Made by a program: the position numbers and the translations under genes. Positions 15,338 through 26,172 of a DNA stretch of 33,579 nt are shown here, one piece after another. The notes below the pieces were generated by a model. The model worked only from the letters and a program-made list of their open reading frames with translations. It was not told the origin of the DNA and searched no databases. How positions within the stretch are numbered: the first letter of the stretch is position 1; each line of letters starts with the position of its first letter. Origin of the DNA: Alphaproteobacteria bacterium (GTDB lineage Bacteria > Pseudomonadota > Alphaproteobacteria > Micavibrionales > UBA2020); the NCBI GenBank assembly GCA_016124645.1, contig WGNE01000015.1, positions 1-33,579 of the forward strand, written 5' to 3'.

Positions 15338-16078
15338 ATGAAAGCAGCCGACGTGCGCAAAAACGCCTTTTGCATGCCCATCGCCAACCCGGCCTATCCG
15401 CCCGGGCCTTACCGCTTCATCGACCGCGAGTTCATGATCATCACCTACAAGACGGACATGGACAAGCTGCGCGCCGCGGTGCCCGAGCCGCTGGAGGTGA
15501 CGGAGCCCTTCGTGAAATACGAATTCATCCGCATGCCCGATTCGACCGGCTTCGGCGATTACACCGAAAGCGGGCAGGTCATTCCCGTCAGCTTCAAGGG
15601 CAAAAAGGGCGGCTATGTCCACCGCATGTTCCTCAACGACCATCCGCCCATCGCGGGCGGGCGCGAGCTTTGGGGCTTTCCCAAGGTGCTGGCCAACCCC
15701 GTGCTGGAGGCGGAGACCGACACGCTGGTCGGCACGCTCGATTACGGGCGCATCCGCGTCGCCACCGCCACCATGGGCTACAAGCACAGGCAGGCCGACC
15801 TTGACGCCGTGAAGAAGGCGATGGGCGAGCCGGGCTTTTTGCTGAAGATCATGCCCCATGTGGACGGCACGCCGCGCATCTGCGAGCTGGTCGAATACTA
15901 CATGGAGGACGTGAACCTGAAGGGCGCCTGGACCGGCCCCGCCGCGCTGGAGCTCAACCCCCACGCGCTGGCCCCGGTTTCCGACCTGCCGGTGCTGGAA
16001 GTGGTTTCCGCCGTGCATATCCTGTCCGACCTCACGCTGGGGCTGGGCAAGGTGGTGCACGACTATCTCGCCGATTAA
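15338..16078 (+). CDS. adc: Acetoacetate decarboxylase
   Basis: The enzyme decarboxylates acetoacetate to acetone and CO2 through a lysine Schiff base. The 246-residue protein aligns along its full length with the Clostridium enzyme: NREY-like DREF, YTESGQ (Glu77), [29 protein letters not shown]-like GTPRICEL, and AWTGP. The Schiff-base lysine is Lys116 in [12 protein letters not shown]. The neighbouring lysine of the clostridial PKK motif is replaced by Val117. The start has an AGAGGAG element. It lies between the patatin gene and 3-hydroxybutyrate dehydrogenase, so acetoacetate is the shared metabolite. Confidence 0.92.
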   Translation: MKAADVRKNAFCMPIANPAYPPGPYRFIDREFMIITYKTDMDKLRAAVPEPLEVTEPFVKYEFIRMPDSTGFGDYTESGQVIPVSFKGKKGGYVHRMFLNDHPPIAGGRELWGFPKVLANPVLEAETDTLVGTLDYGRIRVATATMGYKHRQADLDAVKKAMGEPGFLLKIMPHVDGTPRICELVEYYMEDVNLKGAWTGPAALELNPHALAPVSDLPVLEVVSAVHILSDLTLGLGKVVHDYLAD

Positions 16079-16120
16079 GAACTCAACACGACACGCAAAA
16101 CCTTATAAGGAGAAAACACC

Positions 16121-16903
16121 ATGCGTTTGAAAGACAAAGTCGCCATCGTGACCGGCGCCGCCAGCGGCATCGGCCATGAAATCGCCAAGACCTACCTGCG
16201 CGAAGGCGCGAAAGTGGCCATCGCCGACCTCAACATGGAAGCCGCGCAAAAGGCGGTGAAGGAGCTGGACCCCGAGGGCGGCAACGCCATGGCCGTCGCC
16301 ATGGACGTGGCGAACGAGGAGCAGGTGGACAACGGCGTCGAGGAAGTCGTCAAGCACTTCGGCAAGATCGACATCCTGGTCAGCAACGCCGGCATCCAGA
16401 TCGTCGATCCGATCGAGAACTTCGAATTCGCGAAATGGAAAAAGCTGCTGTCCATCCACCTCGACGGCGCCTTCCTGACCACCCGCGCCTGCATCCGCCA
16501 CATGTACAAGCAGGGCACGGGCGGCAGCATCATCTACATGGGCTCGGTGCATTCCAAGGAAGCCTCCAAGCTGAAATCGCCCTATGTGACGGCCAAGCAC
16601 GGTCTGGAAGGCCTGTGCAAGGTCATCGCCAAGGAAGGCGCGGCCCACGGCGTGCGCGCCAACGTCATCTGCCCCGGCTTCGTGCGTACCCCGCTGGTGG
16701 ACAAGCAGATCCCCGAACAGGCCAAGGAGCTGGGCATCACCGAGGAAGAGGTCATCAAGAACGTCATGCTGAAGGAAACCGTGGACGGCGAGTTCACGAC
16801 GGTGCAGGACGTGGCCAACGTCGCGCTGCTCTTCGCCGCTTTCGAAACCAACGCCCTGACCGGCCAGTCGCTGGTGGTCAGCCACGGCTGGTTCATGCAG
16901 TAA
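16121..16903 (+). CDS. bdhA: D-3-hydroxybutyrate dehydrogenase
   Basis: This short-chain dehydrogenase oxidises 3-hydroxybutyrate to acetoacetate with NAD+, the last step of PHB mobilisation. The 260-residue protein shows TGAASGIG (11-18), SNAG (88-91), Ser142, Tyr155 and Lys159. It also has the substrate-binding set known from bacterial BDH (Gln93, His144, Lys152, Gln196), which separates it from generic SDRs. The ATG follows AAGGAGAAAACACC. It is last in the patatin-adc-bdhA unit and is closed by a strong terminator. Confidence 0.93.
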   Translation: MRLKDKVAIVTGAASGIGHEIAKTYLREGAKVAIADLNMEAAQKAVKELDPEGGNAMAVAMDVANEEQVDNGVEEVVKHFGKIDILVSNAGIQIVDPIENFEFAKWKKLLSIHLDGAFLTTRACIRHMYKQGTGGSIIYMGSVHSKEASKLKSPYVTAKHGLEGLCKVIAKEGAAHGVRANVICPGFVRTPLVDKQIPEQAKELGITEEEVIKNVMLKETVDGEFTTVQDVANVALLFAAFETNALTGQSLVVSHGWFMQ

Positions 16904-16936
16904 GTCTCAAAGCAGGCCTTTCCGCCTGGGAGAAGA

Positions 16937-16969
16937 AAACCCGCCGGTGAAACGGCGGGTTTTTCTTTT
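16937..16969 (+). terminator. Intrinsic terminator after bdhA
   Basis: AAACCCGCCG (16937-16946) pairs with CGGCGGGTTT (16953-16962) around GTGAAA, followed by a T-rich run to 16969. It ends the patatin-adc-bdhA transcript 33 bp after bdhA. Confidence 0.92.
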
Positions 16970-17029
16970 GAGCAGCGGGGGTAAATGTCCCTTGGCGATT
17001 TTTACGGCCATGCTTTAGAATTGACCGTG

Positions 17030-18190
17030 ATGATGTTCAGGAAAAAAACATCCGCGGGCTTTACCCTTATCGAAACGGCCATCGTTATCACGATCGCGAG
17101 CCTGCTGACGGTCGGCTTCCTGCATCTCTATCTTGCCGTCATGCAACGCCAGCGCATCGAGACGACCAAGCACCGGCTGGATGCCCTGCGGCTGGCGCTG
17201 ACGGATTACGTGGCCCTGCACAACCGGCTGCCGTGCCCCGCCAGCCCGGATTCGGACGCGGTGGACGACGGCAGCGCCTGCGCGCCCGGCGCCGGAAATC
17301 TGGCCAAGGATGTGGTGGCGGCAATATACGACAAGGATTTTATGGGGAGGGACGAGAAGCGCGAGATATGGATCGGCGCCGTCCCCGTGCGCGCGTTGCG
17401 CCTGAGCGGGGAGGACGGCCGGGACGGCCGGGACGGCTGGGGCGACAAGTTCACCTATGCCGTCAGCCGCCGCCTGACCCTGCCGCAGGCCATGCGCGCC
17501 ACGCCGGTGCCGCTCGGCATCATCAGGGTGACGGACGGAAAGGGCCGCAGCGCGATCGAGCCGCCCGCCTCGGCGCGTTACGTCATCGTCTCGCACGGGC
17601 CGTCCGGCCTGGGGGCATGGACGCGGTCCGGCATCCGGCGGCCCTGTCCGGCGGGCACGCTGGCGTCGGTGAACTGCCTCGATACGGGGGCATTCGTCGA
17701 TGCGTCGTTTTCGACCGCGCGCGGCGCGGGGTTTTTCGACGATTTCGTGATCTACGACGGCCAGAACGCGCGCGGCAGCCTGCTGAACCGTCTTGCGACC
17801 TGCAACCTTGAAAAGGCCTTTTACGATCCCTCGGACGCGCGGGCGGATGCGGACGGTTGCGTAAAACCGGAACAAAAAGGCCTGTGGCATGGCGCCTGTC
17901 TCGAAACCAGCGCATCCGCGGGCGGCAATTCCTATAGCCAGACCGCTGCCGTGATGGAACCCGCAGTGCAGACGGGCAAGGGCTGCGGCTGCGAAAAAGG
18001 CTACGAGCTGACTGAAATCGGGACATGGAGCGGCGGCGCGCCGCCGGGGGCTTGCAAGCCTTCCGGCGCGTTCACCAATGCCAAGACGGGGGAGGTGCTT
18101 GATTGCAGCAAGGTCGTTCCTCTTGGCAACATCCCCAAGAACGCCAGCATCGATTCAACGACGCTCTATACCTGCACGAAAAATGAATAG
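17030..18190 (+). CDS. Type IV pilin/pseudopilin-like protein with prepilin leader
   Basis: With the start at 17030 (ATGATG; 17033 equally possible) the leader is MMFRKKTSAG, cut before FTLIE. Glu at mature +5 is followed by a hydrophobic helix (TAIVITIASLLTVGFLHLYL), the class III signal processed by a PilD-type peptidase. An in-frame ATG at 16985 has a G-rich element but would give an atypically long leader. The remaining ~340 residues are exported, Cys-rich (about a dozen) and include DGRDGRDGWGDKFTYAV, which resembles the DGWGNPF motif of GspG pseudopilins. It stands alone between two terminators, with no other pilus or type II secretion gene in view. The exact role is unknown. Confidence 0.85.
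   Translation: MMFRKKTSAGFTLIETAIVITIASLLTVGFLHLYLAVMQRQRIETTKHRLDALRLALTDYVALHNRLPCPASPDSDAVDDGSACAPGAGNLAKDVVAAIYDKDFMGRDEKREIWIGAVPVRALRLSGEDGRDGRDGWGDKFTYAVSRRLTLPQAMRATPVPLGIIRVTDGKGRSAIEPPASARYVIVSHGPSGLGAWTRSGIRRPCPAGTLASVNCLDTGAFVDASFSTARGAGFFDDFVIYDGQNARGSLLNRLATCNLEKAFYDPSDARADADGCVKPEQKGLWHGACLETSASAGGNSYSQTAAVMEPAVQTGKGCGCEKGYELTEIGTWSGGAPPGACKPSGAFTNAKTGEVLDCSKVVPLGNIPKNASIDSTTLYTCTKNE
17414..17440 (+). repeat. Three tandem 9-bp repeats inside the pseudopilin gene
   Basis: GACGGCCGG occurs twice at 17414-17431 and is followed by the variant GACGGCTGG (17432-17440). The repeats encode DGR-DGR-DGW just before the GDKF segment. In-frame expansion or contraction would change the protein by three residues. 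Confidence 0.75.
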
Positions 18191-18206
18191 GGCACCGTGA
18201 ACGACA

Positions 18207-18238
18207 AAAAATCCCGCTGTAAAAACAGCGGGATTTTT
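18207..18238. terminator. Bidirectional terminator between pseudopilin gene and rpsO
   Basis: A perfect 14-bp stem AAAAATCCCGCTGT (18207-18220) / ACAGCGGGATTTTT (18225-18238) has an AAAA loop. Both ends carry A/T runs, so it can terminate the plus-strand gene and, on the minus strand, the rimP-rpsO operon. It lies 26 bp beyond the rpsO stop. Confidence 0.93.
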
Positions 18239-18264
18239 GTTTTGCCTCAAGTCCAGCCTTAAGA

Positions 18265-18534
18265 TTAGCGGCGCAGGCCGAGGCTGTCGATGAGCGCTTC
18301 GTAGCGGCGCGGATCGGTTTTCTTGATGTAGTTCAGGTGGCGGCGGCGCTGGCTGACCATGATGAGGAGGCCGCGGCGGCTGCCCATGTCTTTTTTGTGG
18401 GTTTTCATGTGCTCGGTCAGCGAAGTGATGCGGCTGGTGAGCAGGGCAACCTGAACTTCGGGCGAACCGGTGTCGCCCTTGGTGGTTGCGTATTTCTTGA
18501 TAATATCGGCTTTTGCCTTTTTCTTCAGCGACAT
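18265..18534 (-). CDS. rpsO: 30S ribosomal protein S15
   Basis: S15 binds 16S rRNA early in 30S assembly. The protein carries the family signature [17 protein letters not shown] and [27 protein letters not shown]. Of two adjacent ATGs, the second (18534) gives the usual 89 residues and sits 6 nt from the strong AAAGGAG; the first (18537) would be only 3 nt away. It is the last gene of the rimP operon. A strong terminator follows directly, so read-through to pnp, which is 9 kb away, is not expected. Confidence 0.97.
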   Translation of the reverse strand: MSLKKKAKADIIKKYATTKGDTGSPEVQVALLTSRITSLTEHMKTHKKDMGSRRGLLIMVSQRRRHLNYIKKTDPRRYEALIDSLGLRR

Positions 18535-18551
18535 CATATGCTCCTTTAAAG

Positions 18552-19484
18552 CTATAGGTTAAACAGTCTGACCGGATGAAGCTCGATCCCGTTCTTTTCG
18601 AGGAGGGCGAGGGGCCTGTTGTCCCCGACGGCCAGTATCAGGTCCGTGTCCTCGTCGATGCCGGCGACCGAAAAACGGTCGATGTCCTGACGGGATATGA
18701 ACTTGAGGGTCTGGCCCTGCCGTATCCGGCTGATCTCTGAATCTGTCATGGCCAGTGCCGGGATGTCGTCCAGCACGGTCTCCACAGGCATCAGAACCTG
18801 ATCAGGGGTCGAAGATTGCATTATTTTCTCGAATTCGTCCAGCGAAATCGCGTCATTTTCTGTCAAATTGCCTACCGCGAGGCGTCTCAAGGCCGAAACA
18901 TGGCCGAAACAGCCCAGATTCCGCCCCATATCGCGCGCAATCGCCCGTACGTAGGTGCCTTTGGAGCATTCCATCTCGAATTCGGCGGTATCTTCCGTGG
19001 CGCCCAGCAGGGTCAGGTTATAGACGGTGACGGTGCGCGGCTCGATCTCGACCTCTTCCCCCTTGCGGGCGAGGGCATAGGCGCGCTGGCCGTCGATCTT
19101 GATGGCGGAGAATTGCGGCGGCAGCTGCTCGATGTCGCCGATGAATTTGGGGATTTCGGCCTCGATCTGCGCTTTCGTGGGGCGGGCGTCCGAGGTTTCG
19201 GTCGTTTCGCCCTCGCAATCGTCCGTGTTGCGGGCCTCGCCCCAGGTGACGGTGAAGCGATAGACCTTGTCGCGGTCCTGCACGAAGGGGATGGTCTTGG
19301 TCGCCTCGCCCAGCGCGATGGGCAGGATGCCGGTCGCCAGCGGGTCGAGCGTGCCCGCGTGGCCCAGCTTTTGCGCGTTGAGGATGCGGCGCACGCGGCC
19401 CAGCGCCTGCGTCGATGTCAGTCCCTGCGGCTTGTCGAGGTTGAGCCAGCCGTGCACGGGCACGCCTTTTTTGTTGCGGGCCAT
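18552..19484 (-). CDS. truB: tRNA pseudouridine-55 synthase
   Basis: TruB makes pseudouridine 55 in the T-loop of tRNAs. The 310-residue protein has the catalytic motif [12 protein letters not shown] with Asp47, the [14 protein letters not shown] start, and [14 protein letters not shown]. The length is typical. It lies between rbfA (25-bp gap) and rpsO (17-bp gap) in the usual order. Confidence 0.97.
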   Translation of the reverse strand: MARNKKGVPVHGWLNLDKPQGLTSTQALGRVRRILNAQKLGHAGTLDPLATGILPIALGEATKTIPFVQDRDKVYRFTVTWGEARNTDDCEGETTETSDARPTKAQIEAEIPKFIGDIEQLPPQFSAIKIDGQRAYALARKGEEVEIEPRTVTVYNLTLLGATEDTAEFEMECSKGTYVRAIARDMGRNLGCFGHVSALRRLAVGNLTENDAISLDEFEKIMQSSTPDQVLMPVETVLDDIPALAMTDSEISRIRQGQTLKFISRQDIDRFSVAGIDEDTDLILAVGDNRPLALLEKNGIELHPVRLFNL

Positions 19485-19509
19485 GTTCCCTGCCTTGTCG
19501 TTTCGGTAT

Positions 19510-19953
19510 TTATTCTTCGTGTTCTTCCACGAGGTCTTCTTCGGACGGGCTTTCGACGTCGCGGCGCACGCGCTCCTGATTGAGCAGGCTTTCGATGTGC
19601 AGCGCGTTGTCGAAGCTGTTATCGACCTTGAAGGTGATCTTGGGCGTGTGGCGCAGCCCCAGCTCCGGCGCCAGCGCGGTGCGGAAATAACCTGTCGCGC
19701 GGTTGAGCGCCTGCGCCACCGGCTCCGCGTCCTTGCCGCCCAGCGGCATGATGTAGGCGGTGGCGTTCTTCAGGTCCGGGCTGACATCGACGGCGGTGAC
19801 GGAGATCAGGCTGGCGTTTTCCAGCGCGGGGTCGTTCCACTGGCCTTGGCGCAGGGTCGCGGACAGGATGTGGCGGATGCGTTCGCCCACGCGCAGCTGG
19901 CGCTGCCCGGGAGCGGAGGATTTACCGTTGGTGGTGGACGAACGACGCTTCAT
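19510..19953 (-). CDS. rbfA: 30S ribosome-binding factor A
   Basis: RbfA is a KH-like fold protein that acts in late 30S maturation and cold adaptation. In the 147-residue product the N-terminus is basic (MKRRSS...), the core shows VGERIRHILSATLRQG, ISVTAVDVSPDLKNATAYIMPLG and LRHTPKITFKVDNSFD, and an acidic tail (SPSEEDLVEEHEE) closes it. It is positioned between infB (29 bp) and truB in the conserved operon. Confidence 0.95.
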   Translation of the reverse strand: MKRRSSTTNGKSSAPGQRQLRVGERIRHILSATLRQGQWNDPALENASLISVTAVDVSPDLKNATAYIMPLGGKDAEPVAQALNRATGYFRTALAPELGLRHTPKITFKVDNSFDNALHIESLLNQERVRRDVESPSEEDLVEEHEE

Positions 19954-19982
19954 TTTTCCTTTGCCCGATCAATGCCCGCCGG

Positions 19983-22610
<2,628 letters not shown>

Positions 22611-22641
22611 CCCGTTTCCTTACGATAGTTCTGCCGCCGCC

Positions 22642-24213
22642 TTATCCGTTTGCAGCGGTGGTTTGCTGGGCCGCGTCTTCCTGCGCTTCGGCTTCTTCCG
22701 CCGGGGCTTCCTCTTCGTCGGGGAACCAGCTTGCGCGCGCGGTCATGATGATGTTGTTGGCCTGCGATTCCGTCAGCGCATCCTCGCCCACGATCTCGCG
22801 CAGCTCGTCGCCGGCCAGGTCGCCCAGATCATCCATGGTCTTCACGCCTTTTTCGGCGAGCAGCAGGATCATGTCCTGCGTCAGCCCGTAGATGGATGCC
22901 AGGTCGTCGCTGATGCCAAGCTCCTTGGCGCGTTTTTCGAACGCGGCGGTCTTGGCTTCGAGGAAGGCGTTGGCGCGGTTCTGCAGTTCGGCCGCGACGT
23001 CGGCGTCGAAGCCCTGAATGCTGGCGATTTCCTCCAGCGGGGTTTCGGCGACGTCCTCGACCGAGGTGAAGCCCTCGACCACCAGCAGGTGGGCGATGAC
23101 CTCATCGACGTCCAGACCCTGCATGAACAGGGCGGAGCGTGTCTTGAATTCGTTCTGGCGGCGTTCGGATTCTTCCGCTTCCGTCATGATGTCGATGTTC
23201 CAGCCGGAAAGCTGCGTCGCGAGACGCACGTTCTGGCCGCGGCGGTCGATGGCGAGGCTGAGCTGCTCGTCCGGCACGACGACGTCGAGACGGTGGGCTT
23301 CCTCGTCCAGAACCACCTTGGTGACTTCCGCCGGGGCCAGCGCGTTGACGACGAAGGTCGCGACGTCGTTGGTCCAGGGGATGATGTCGATTTTCTCGCC
23401 CTGCAGCTCGCCGACGACGGCCTGAACGCGGCTGCCGCGCATGCCGACGCAGGCGCCGACGGGGTCGATGGAGCTGTCGCGGGAGATGACCGCGATTTTC
23501 GCGCGGCTGCCGGGGTCGCGGGCCACGGCCTTGATCTCGATCACGCCGTCGTAGATTTCCGGCACTTCCTGACGGAACAGCTTGGCGAGGAATTCGGGGT
23601 GCACGCGCGAGAGGAAGATCTGCGGGCCGCGCTGTTCGCGGCGCACGTCGTAGATATAGGCGCGCACGCGGTCGCCGTTCTTGTAGTGCTCGCGGGGCAG
23701 GGCGTCCTGGCGGCGCAGGTAGGCCTCGCCGCGACCGAGGTCGATGGTGATGTTGCCGTATTCGACGCGCTTGACGACGCCGGAGACGATTTCGCCCACG
23801 CGGTCCTTGTATTCCTCGAACTGGCGCTCGCGCTCGGCGTCGCGCACTTTCTGGAAGATGACCTGCTTGGCGGTCTGGGCGGCGATGCGGCCGAAGTCGA
23901 GCTGGGGCAGCTTATCGACGAGGAACTCGCCCAGCTTCACGTCGGGCTTTTCCTTCTTCGCGGCTTTCAGCAGGATCTGGCGCGCTTCGGCCTCCGGTTC
24001 CTCGGGGTTGAATTCCTCGACGACTTCGCGGTAGCGGAACAGCTCGATGGCGCCGGTCTTGCGGTCGATCTGGGCGCGGATGTCGTGGTCGTAGCCGTAT
24101 TTGGAGCGGCCGGCTTTCTGGATGGCTTCTTCCATCGCCTGAATCACGATTTCGCGGTCAATGCTTTTTTCACGCGCGACGGCGTCTGCTACTTGAAGGA
24201 TATCCTGCATCAT
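22642..24213 (-). CDS. nusA: Transcription termination/antitermination factor NusA
   Basis: NusA binds RNA polymerase and modulates pausing, termination and antitermination. Domains in the 523-residue protein are an N-terminal RNAP-binding region (1-130), S1 (about 138-200, [22 protein letters not shown]), two KH domains (about 225-345, with [19 protein letters not shown] and [14 protein letters not shown]) and two C-terminal helix-hairpin-helix acidic repeats (about 360-500). A Glu/Ala-rich tail ends the protein. It follows rimP by 21 bp. Confidence 0.97.
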   Translation of the reverse strand: MMQDILQVADAVAREKSIDREIVIQAMEEAIQKAGRSKYGYDHDIRAQIDRKTGAIELFRYREVVEEFNPEEPEAEARQILLKAAKKEKPDVKLGEFLVDKLPQLDFGRIAAQTAKQVIFQKVRDAERERQFEEYKDRVGEIVSGVVKRVEYGNITIDLGRGEAYLRRQDALPREHYKNGDRVRAYIYDVRREQRGPQIFLSRVHPEFLAKLFRQEVPEIYDGVIEIKAVARDPGSRAKIAVISRDSSIDPVGACVGMRGSRVQAVVGELQGEKIDIIPWTNDVATFVVNALAPAEVTKVVLDEEAHRLDVVVPDEQLSLAIDRRGQNVRLATQLSGWNIDIMTEAEESERRQNEFKTRSALFMQGLDVDEVIAHLLVVEGFTSVEDVAETPLEEIASIQGFDADVAAELQNRANAFLEAKTAAFEKRAKELGISDDLASIYGLTQDMILLLAEKGVKTMDDLGDLAGDELREIVGEDALTESQANNIIMTARASWFPDEEEAPAEEAEAQEDAAQQTTAANG

Positions 24214-24234
24214 TGTCTTGTTTTCCTGTTTTCC

Positions 24235-24822
24235 TTACGACTTGGCTTTCTTGGTCTTGCCGGTTTTAGGTTTTTTACTGTTGTCCTGTTTGCCCGCGGT
24301 CTTCTTCTTGCCGGGGGCGGGGGCCCCGGTTGCCGCGGCGATAAGCTCGTCCGTCAGCAGCAGTTTCGCTTTTTGCACGCGGTCGAAGGGCAGGTCGCTT
24401 TGCTTGCCTTCCTCGTCCGCGATGCGGATGATGTCCTCTCCCTCCGTGCCCAGCAGCTTGCCTTTGAAGCGCTTCTGGCCCTCGATCGCGGGCTCGACCT
24501 CGATGCGCGCGTCGAAGCCTTTCCAACGCTCGAAATCCTTCATGCGCGTCAGCGGGCGGTCGATGCCGGGCGAGCTGATCTCGAGATAGTAGGCGCCGTC
24601 CATCACGTCCTCGACGTCCAGCAGGGCGGAGACCGCCTGGCTGAGGCGCGAGCAGTCGTCGATGAGCATCGTACCGTCGGGTCGCTCGGCCATGATCTGC
24701 AGGGTCGGCTTGCCGCTGCCCTTGCCCACCATCATGATGCGCACGATCTCGTACCCCATGGTCTGCGCCGTGGGGGAAATCGTTTTTTCTATCTTGCGCA
24801 TCAGCGGCGTTTTGTAATCCAT
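24235..24822 (-). CDS. rimP: Ribosome maturation factor RimP
   Basis: RimP assists 30S assembly. The 195-residue protein has the family pattern: an N-terminal domain with GYEIVRIMMVGKGSGKPTLQIMAERPDG and DDCSRLSQAVSALLDVEDVMDGAYYLEISSPGIDRPL, then an SH3-like domain (FKGKLLGTEGEDIIRI). A Lys-rich tail follows (KKTAGKQDNSKKPKTGKTKKAKS). The Shine-Dalgarno is weak (GGAT directly before the ATG; AGGA is about 18 nt away). It is the first gene of the operon, downstream of a structured leader. Confidence 0.95.
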   Translation of the reverse strand: MDYKTPLMRKIEKTISPTAQTMGYEIVRIMMVGKGSGKPTLQIMAERPDGTMLIDDCSRLSQAVSALLDVEDVMDGAYYLEISSPGIDRPLTRMKDFERWKGFDARIEVEPAIEGQKRFKGKLLGTEGEDIIRIADEEGKQSDLPFDRVQKAKLLLTDELIAAATGAPAPGKKKTAGKQDNSKKPKTGKTKKAKS

Positions 24823-24848
24823 ATCCGTAATCGTTGCCGTTCCTAAGC

Positions 24849-24880
24849 AAAAGGGCGGGCTCTTTCGAGCCCACCCTTTT
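24849..24880 (-). terminator. Terminator-like hairpin in the rimP operon leader (candidate attenuator)
   Basis: On the minus strand a 14-bp stem with one G-U wobble and a GAAA tetraloop is followed by UUUUGC and then, within 30 nt, by rimP. Plus-strand arms are 24849-24862 and 24867-24880. No minus-strand gene lies immediately upstream for it to terminate, so a leader attenuator is the simplest reading. Confidence 0.6.
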
Positions 24881-24893
24881 TGTTATTCGCTTA

Positions 24894-24918
24894 TAGGGTA
24901 CCCTAGTAAAGCCTAGGG
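24894..24918 (-). other. Alternative leader hairpins upstream of the rimP terminator-like stem
   Basis: CCCTAG (24901-24906) can pair with CTAGGG (24913-24918), or its other neighbour can form the self-complementary TAGGGTACCCTA (24894-24905). The two structures share bases and so exclude each other. ACCCU in this segment could also pair with AGGGU at the base of the downstream hairpin. Confidence 0.45.
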
Positions 24919-24928
24919 ATTTAGCACT

Positions 24929-24957
24929 TATATAAGGGCGATGCGGGTATTTTGCAA
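24929..24957 (-). promoter_or_regulatory. Probable promoter of the rimP-nusA-infB operon
   Basis: On the minus strand TTGCAA (24957-24952), 17 nt, TATATA (24934-24929) precedes the leader; TTATAT one base earlier also fits the alphaproteobacterial -10. The predicted start near 24922 gives a leader of about 100 nt containing the hairpins. Confidence 0.6.
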
Positions 24958-25072
24958 GTGAAAACAGCGCAAAAGCGCAGAAAAGAAAGGCGTTTTTCCA
25001 CCCGCCGGAGGGCCGCCCGCGCGCGACGGCAAAATTTTTTTAAATTTTTTTGCCCGCGCGGCAAGAAATAAA
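24958..25072. other. Non-coding stretch between the divergent rimP and 25189 promoters
   Basis: The 366-bp gap 24823-25188 between rimP and the 25189 gene contains the rimP leader and promoter, the plus-strand promoter at 25073 and this middle part. It holds GCGCAAAAGCGC, a GC-rich patch and the A/T runs around 25031-25051 that may act as an UP-like or bent element. No gene or tRNA was recognised. Confidence 0.5.
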
Positions 25073-25100
25073 TTGACATAAGCATGTTTAATTGTATATT
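25073..25100 (+). promoter_or_regulatory. Strong sigma70-type promoter for the 25189 gene
   Basis: TTGACA (25073-25078), 16 nt, TATATT (25095-25100) is the best -35/-10 pair in the window and follows A/T runs at 25031-25051. The predicted start is near 25107. A short hairpin at the 5' end of the RNA (25106-25127, CATGAGGT against ACCTC-CATG) could stabilise the transcript. Confidence 0.78.
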
Positions 25101-25188
25101 GTTTTCATGAGGTTAAAGACCTCCATGATCGCGGTCCACGCGGCGGGTTTCATTCTTCATTTTCGGCAAAAGGGGGTTCGTACTATCC

Positions 25189-25596
25189 ATGGCATCAGCA
25201 TCCGGTGAAAGTTTCAACAAAGCGGCGGCGAACAAGGTCGTCAGGTTCTCGGAAATGAAGCGCAAGTTATTGGAATTGTACGAAAAAGAGCTGACCCTCG
25301 CCGAAAAAATCTATTTACGCACCCTTGATCCCATCAGCGCCTTCATCGCCGGAGTCGCCTATGCGCGCGCGGCCGTGGCGGGCCGTCTGAGTGACAAGGC
25401 CGCCGTCTGGCGCGGGAGGGACAACGAGACCTACGTCAACGCCGCGCGCTTTCTGGCGCAAAAGTCATACGAGGTGAAATTCGCCATCAACAAGCGCATC
25501 TGCGCCAAGACCTGGGAACTGGGCGCCCGCGCCTTCGATGCCTGTGAGGACTACAGCGGCAGCCTGCCCCTGCAGGGCGCGAAGGTGATCTTCTGA
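25189..25596 (+). CDS. Unknown small soluble protein
   Basis: I do not recognise this 135-residue protein. It has no signal peptide or clear membrane segment. Most of it looks helical and amphipathic (RFSEMKRKLLELYEKELTLAEKIYLRTL near residues 19-46, then an Ala-rich IAGVAYARAAVAGRL). It is basic, with two Cys in the last 40 residues. A GGGGG run lies about 16 nt before the ATG. The strong promoter suggests abundant expression. It sits as an insertion in an otherwise conserved minus-strand gene order and converges with the GNAT gene (19-bp gap). Confidence 0.78.
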   Translation: MASASGESFNKAAANKVVRFSEMKRKLLELYEKELTLAEKIYLRTLDPISAFIAGVAYARAAVAGRLSDKAAVWRGRDNETYVNAARFLAQKSYEVKFAINKRICAKTWELGARAFDACEDYSGSLPLQGAKVIF

Positions 25597-25615
25597 GGCG
25601 GGGTTTTTAAACTTT

Positions 25616-26152
25616 TCAGGAATTTCCGGCGTTCAGCCATTTGTAGAAGATCGGGTCGCCGTCCGCGCCCTTGCGGTCGCCCCATTGCGTGTAGCCCATT
25701 CCTTCGTAGAAGCGGGATTTGGGGTTGTTGTGCTTGGTGGAATCTTCGAGGCTCACATAGTGTTGCGCGCCTTTCATCCATTCCTTTTTCAGGAAGTCTT
25801 CGGCATGGCGCATGAGCATGTGGCCGATGCCCTTCTTGCGGTGGGCGGGATCGACAGCCAGCAGGCTGACGGAAAAATAATCCGGGTTCTTGTCGGAGCG
25901 GTGGCAGCGCACGGTGCCGACAAGCCTGCCATCCACCGTCGCCATGAAGGTCGCCTGATTGAAGCTGTCGGTCAGGGCTTTGAGATCGCGTGTGACGCGG
26001 CGGGCGGAAAGGTTGAAGGCCTTGGACAATATCTTCGCCGCCGCGGGTATCTGCCCGGAATCGAAAGGGACGATGGCCGCGTCTGCGGGGTTCGGGGCAG
26101 CCGTTTGGGAAGCGTCGGTTTTGCGAAGGGTTTTTGCCATGTTTTCAGCCAT
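25616..26152 (-). CDS. GNAT family N-acetyltransferase
   Basis: This predicted acetyl-CoA-dependent N-acyltransferase has an unknown acceptor. The 178-residue protein carries the acetyl-CoA loop in LLAVDPAHRKKGIGHMLMRHAE (the RxxGIG core is at about 105-111) and a C-terminal YEGMGYTQWG strand typical of the fold. The first ~25 residues are low-complexity and may be dispensable; an ATG at 26140 is an alternative start. Its promoter faces away from the 26324 gene. Confidence 0.88.
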   Translation of the reverse strand: MAENMAKTLRKTDASQTAAPNPADAAIVPFDSGQIPAAAKILSKAFNLSARRVTRDLKALTDSFNQATFMATVDGRLVGTVRCHRSDKNPDYFSVSLLAVDPAHRKKGIGHMLMRHAEDFLKKEWMKGAQHYVSLEDSTKHNNPKSRFYEGMGYTQWGDRKGADGDPIFYKWLNAGNS

Positions 26153-26172
26153 TTATGCTCTGGATAGCGGAT

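Noticed and set aside
24823..25072. tRNA-fMet (metY) gene before rimP, as in E. coli
   Set aside because: No cloverleaf or T-loop GTTCRANNC signature could be found on either strand of this gap.
25107..25208. Short upstream ORF (about 33 codons) overlapping the start of the 25189 gene
   Set aside because: It begins at the predicted transcript start with no ribosome-binding site, and its peptide is unremarkable; it is more likely part of the leader hairpin.
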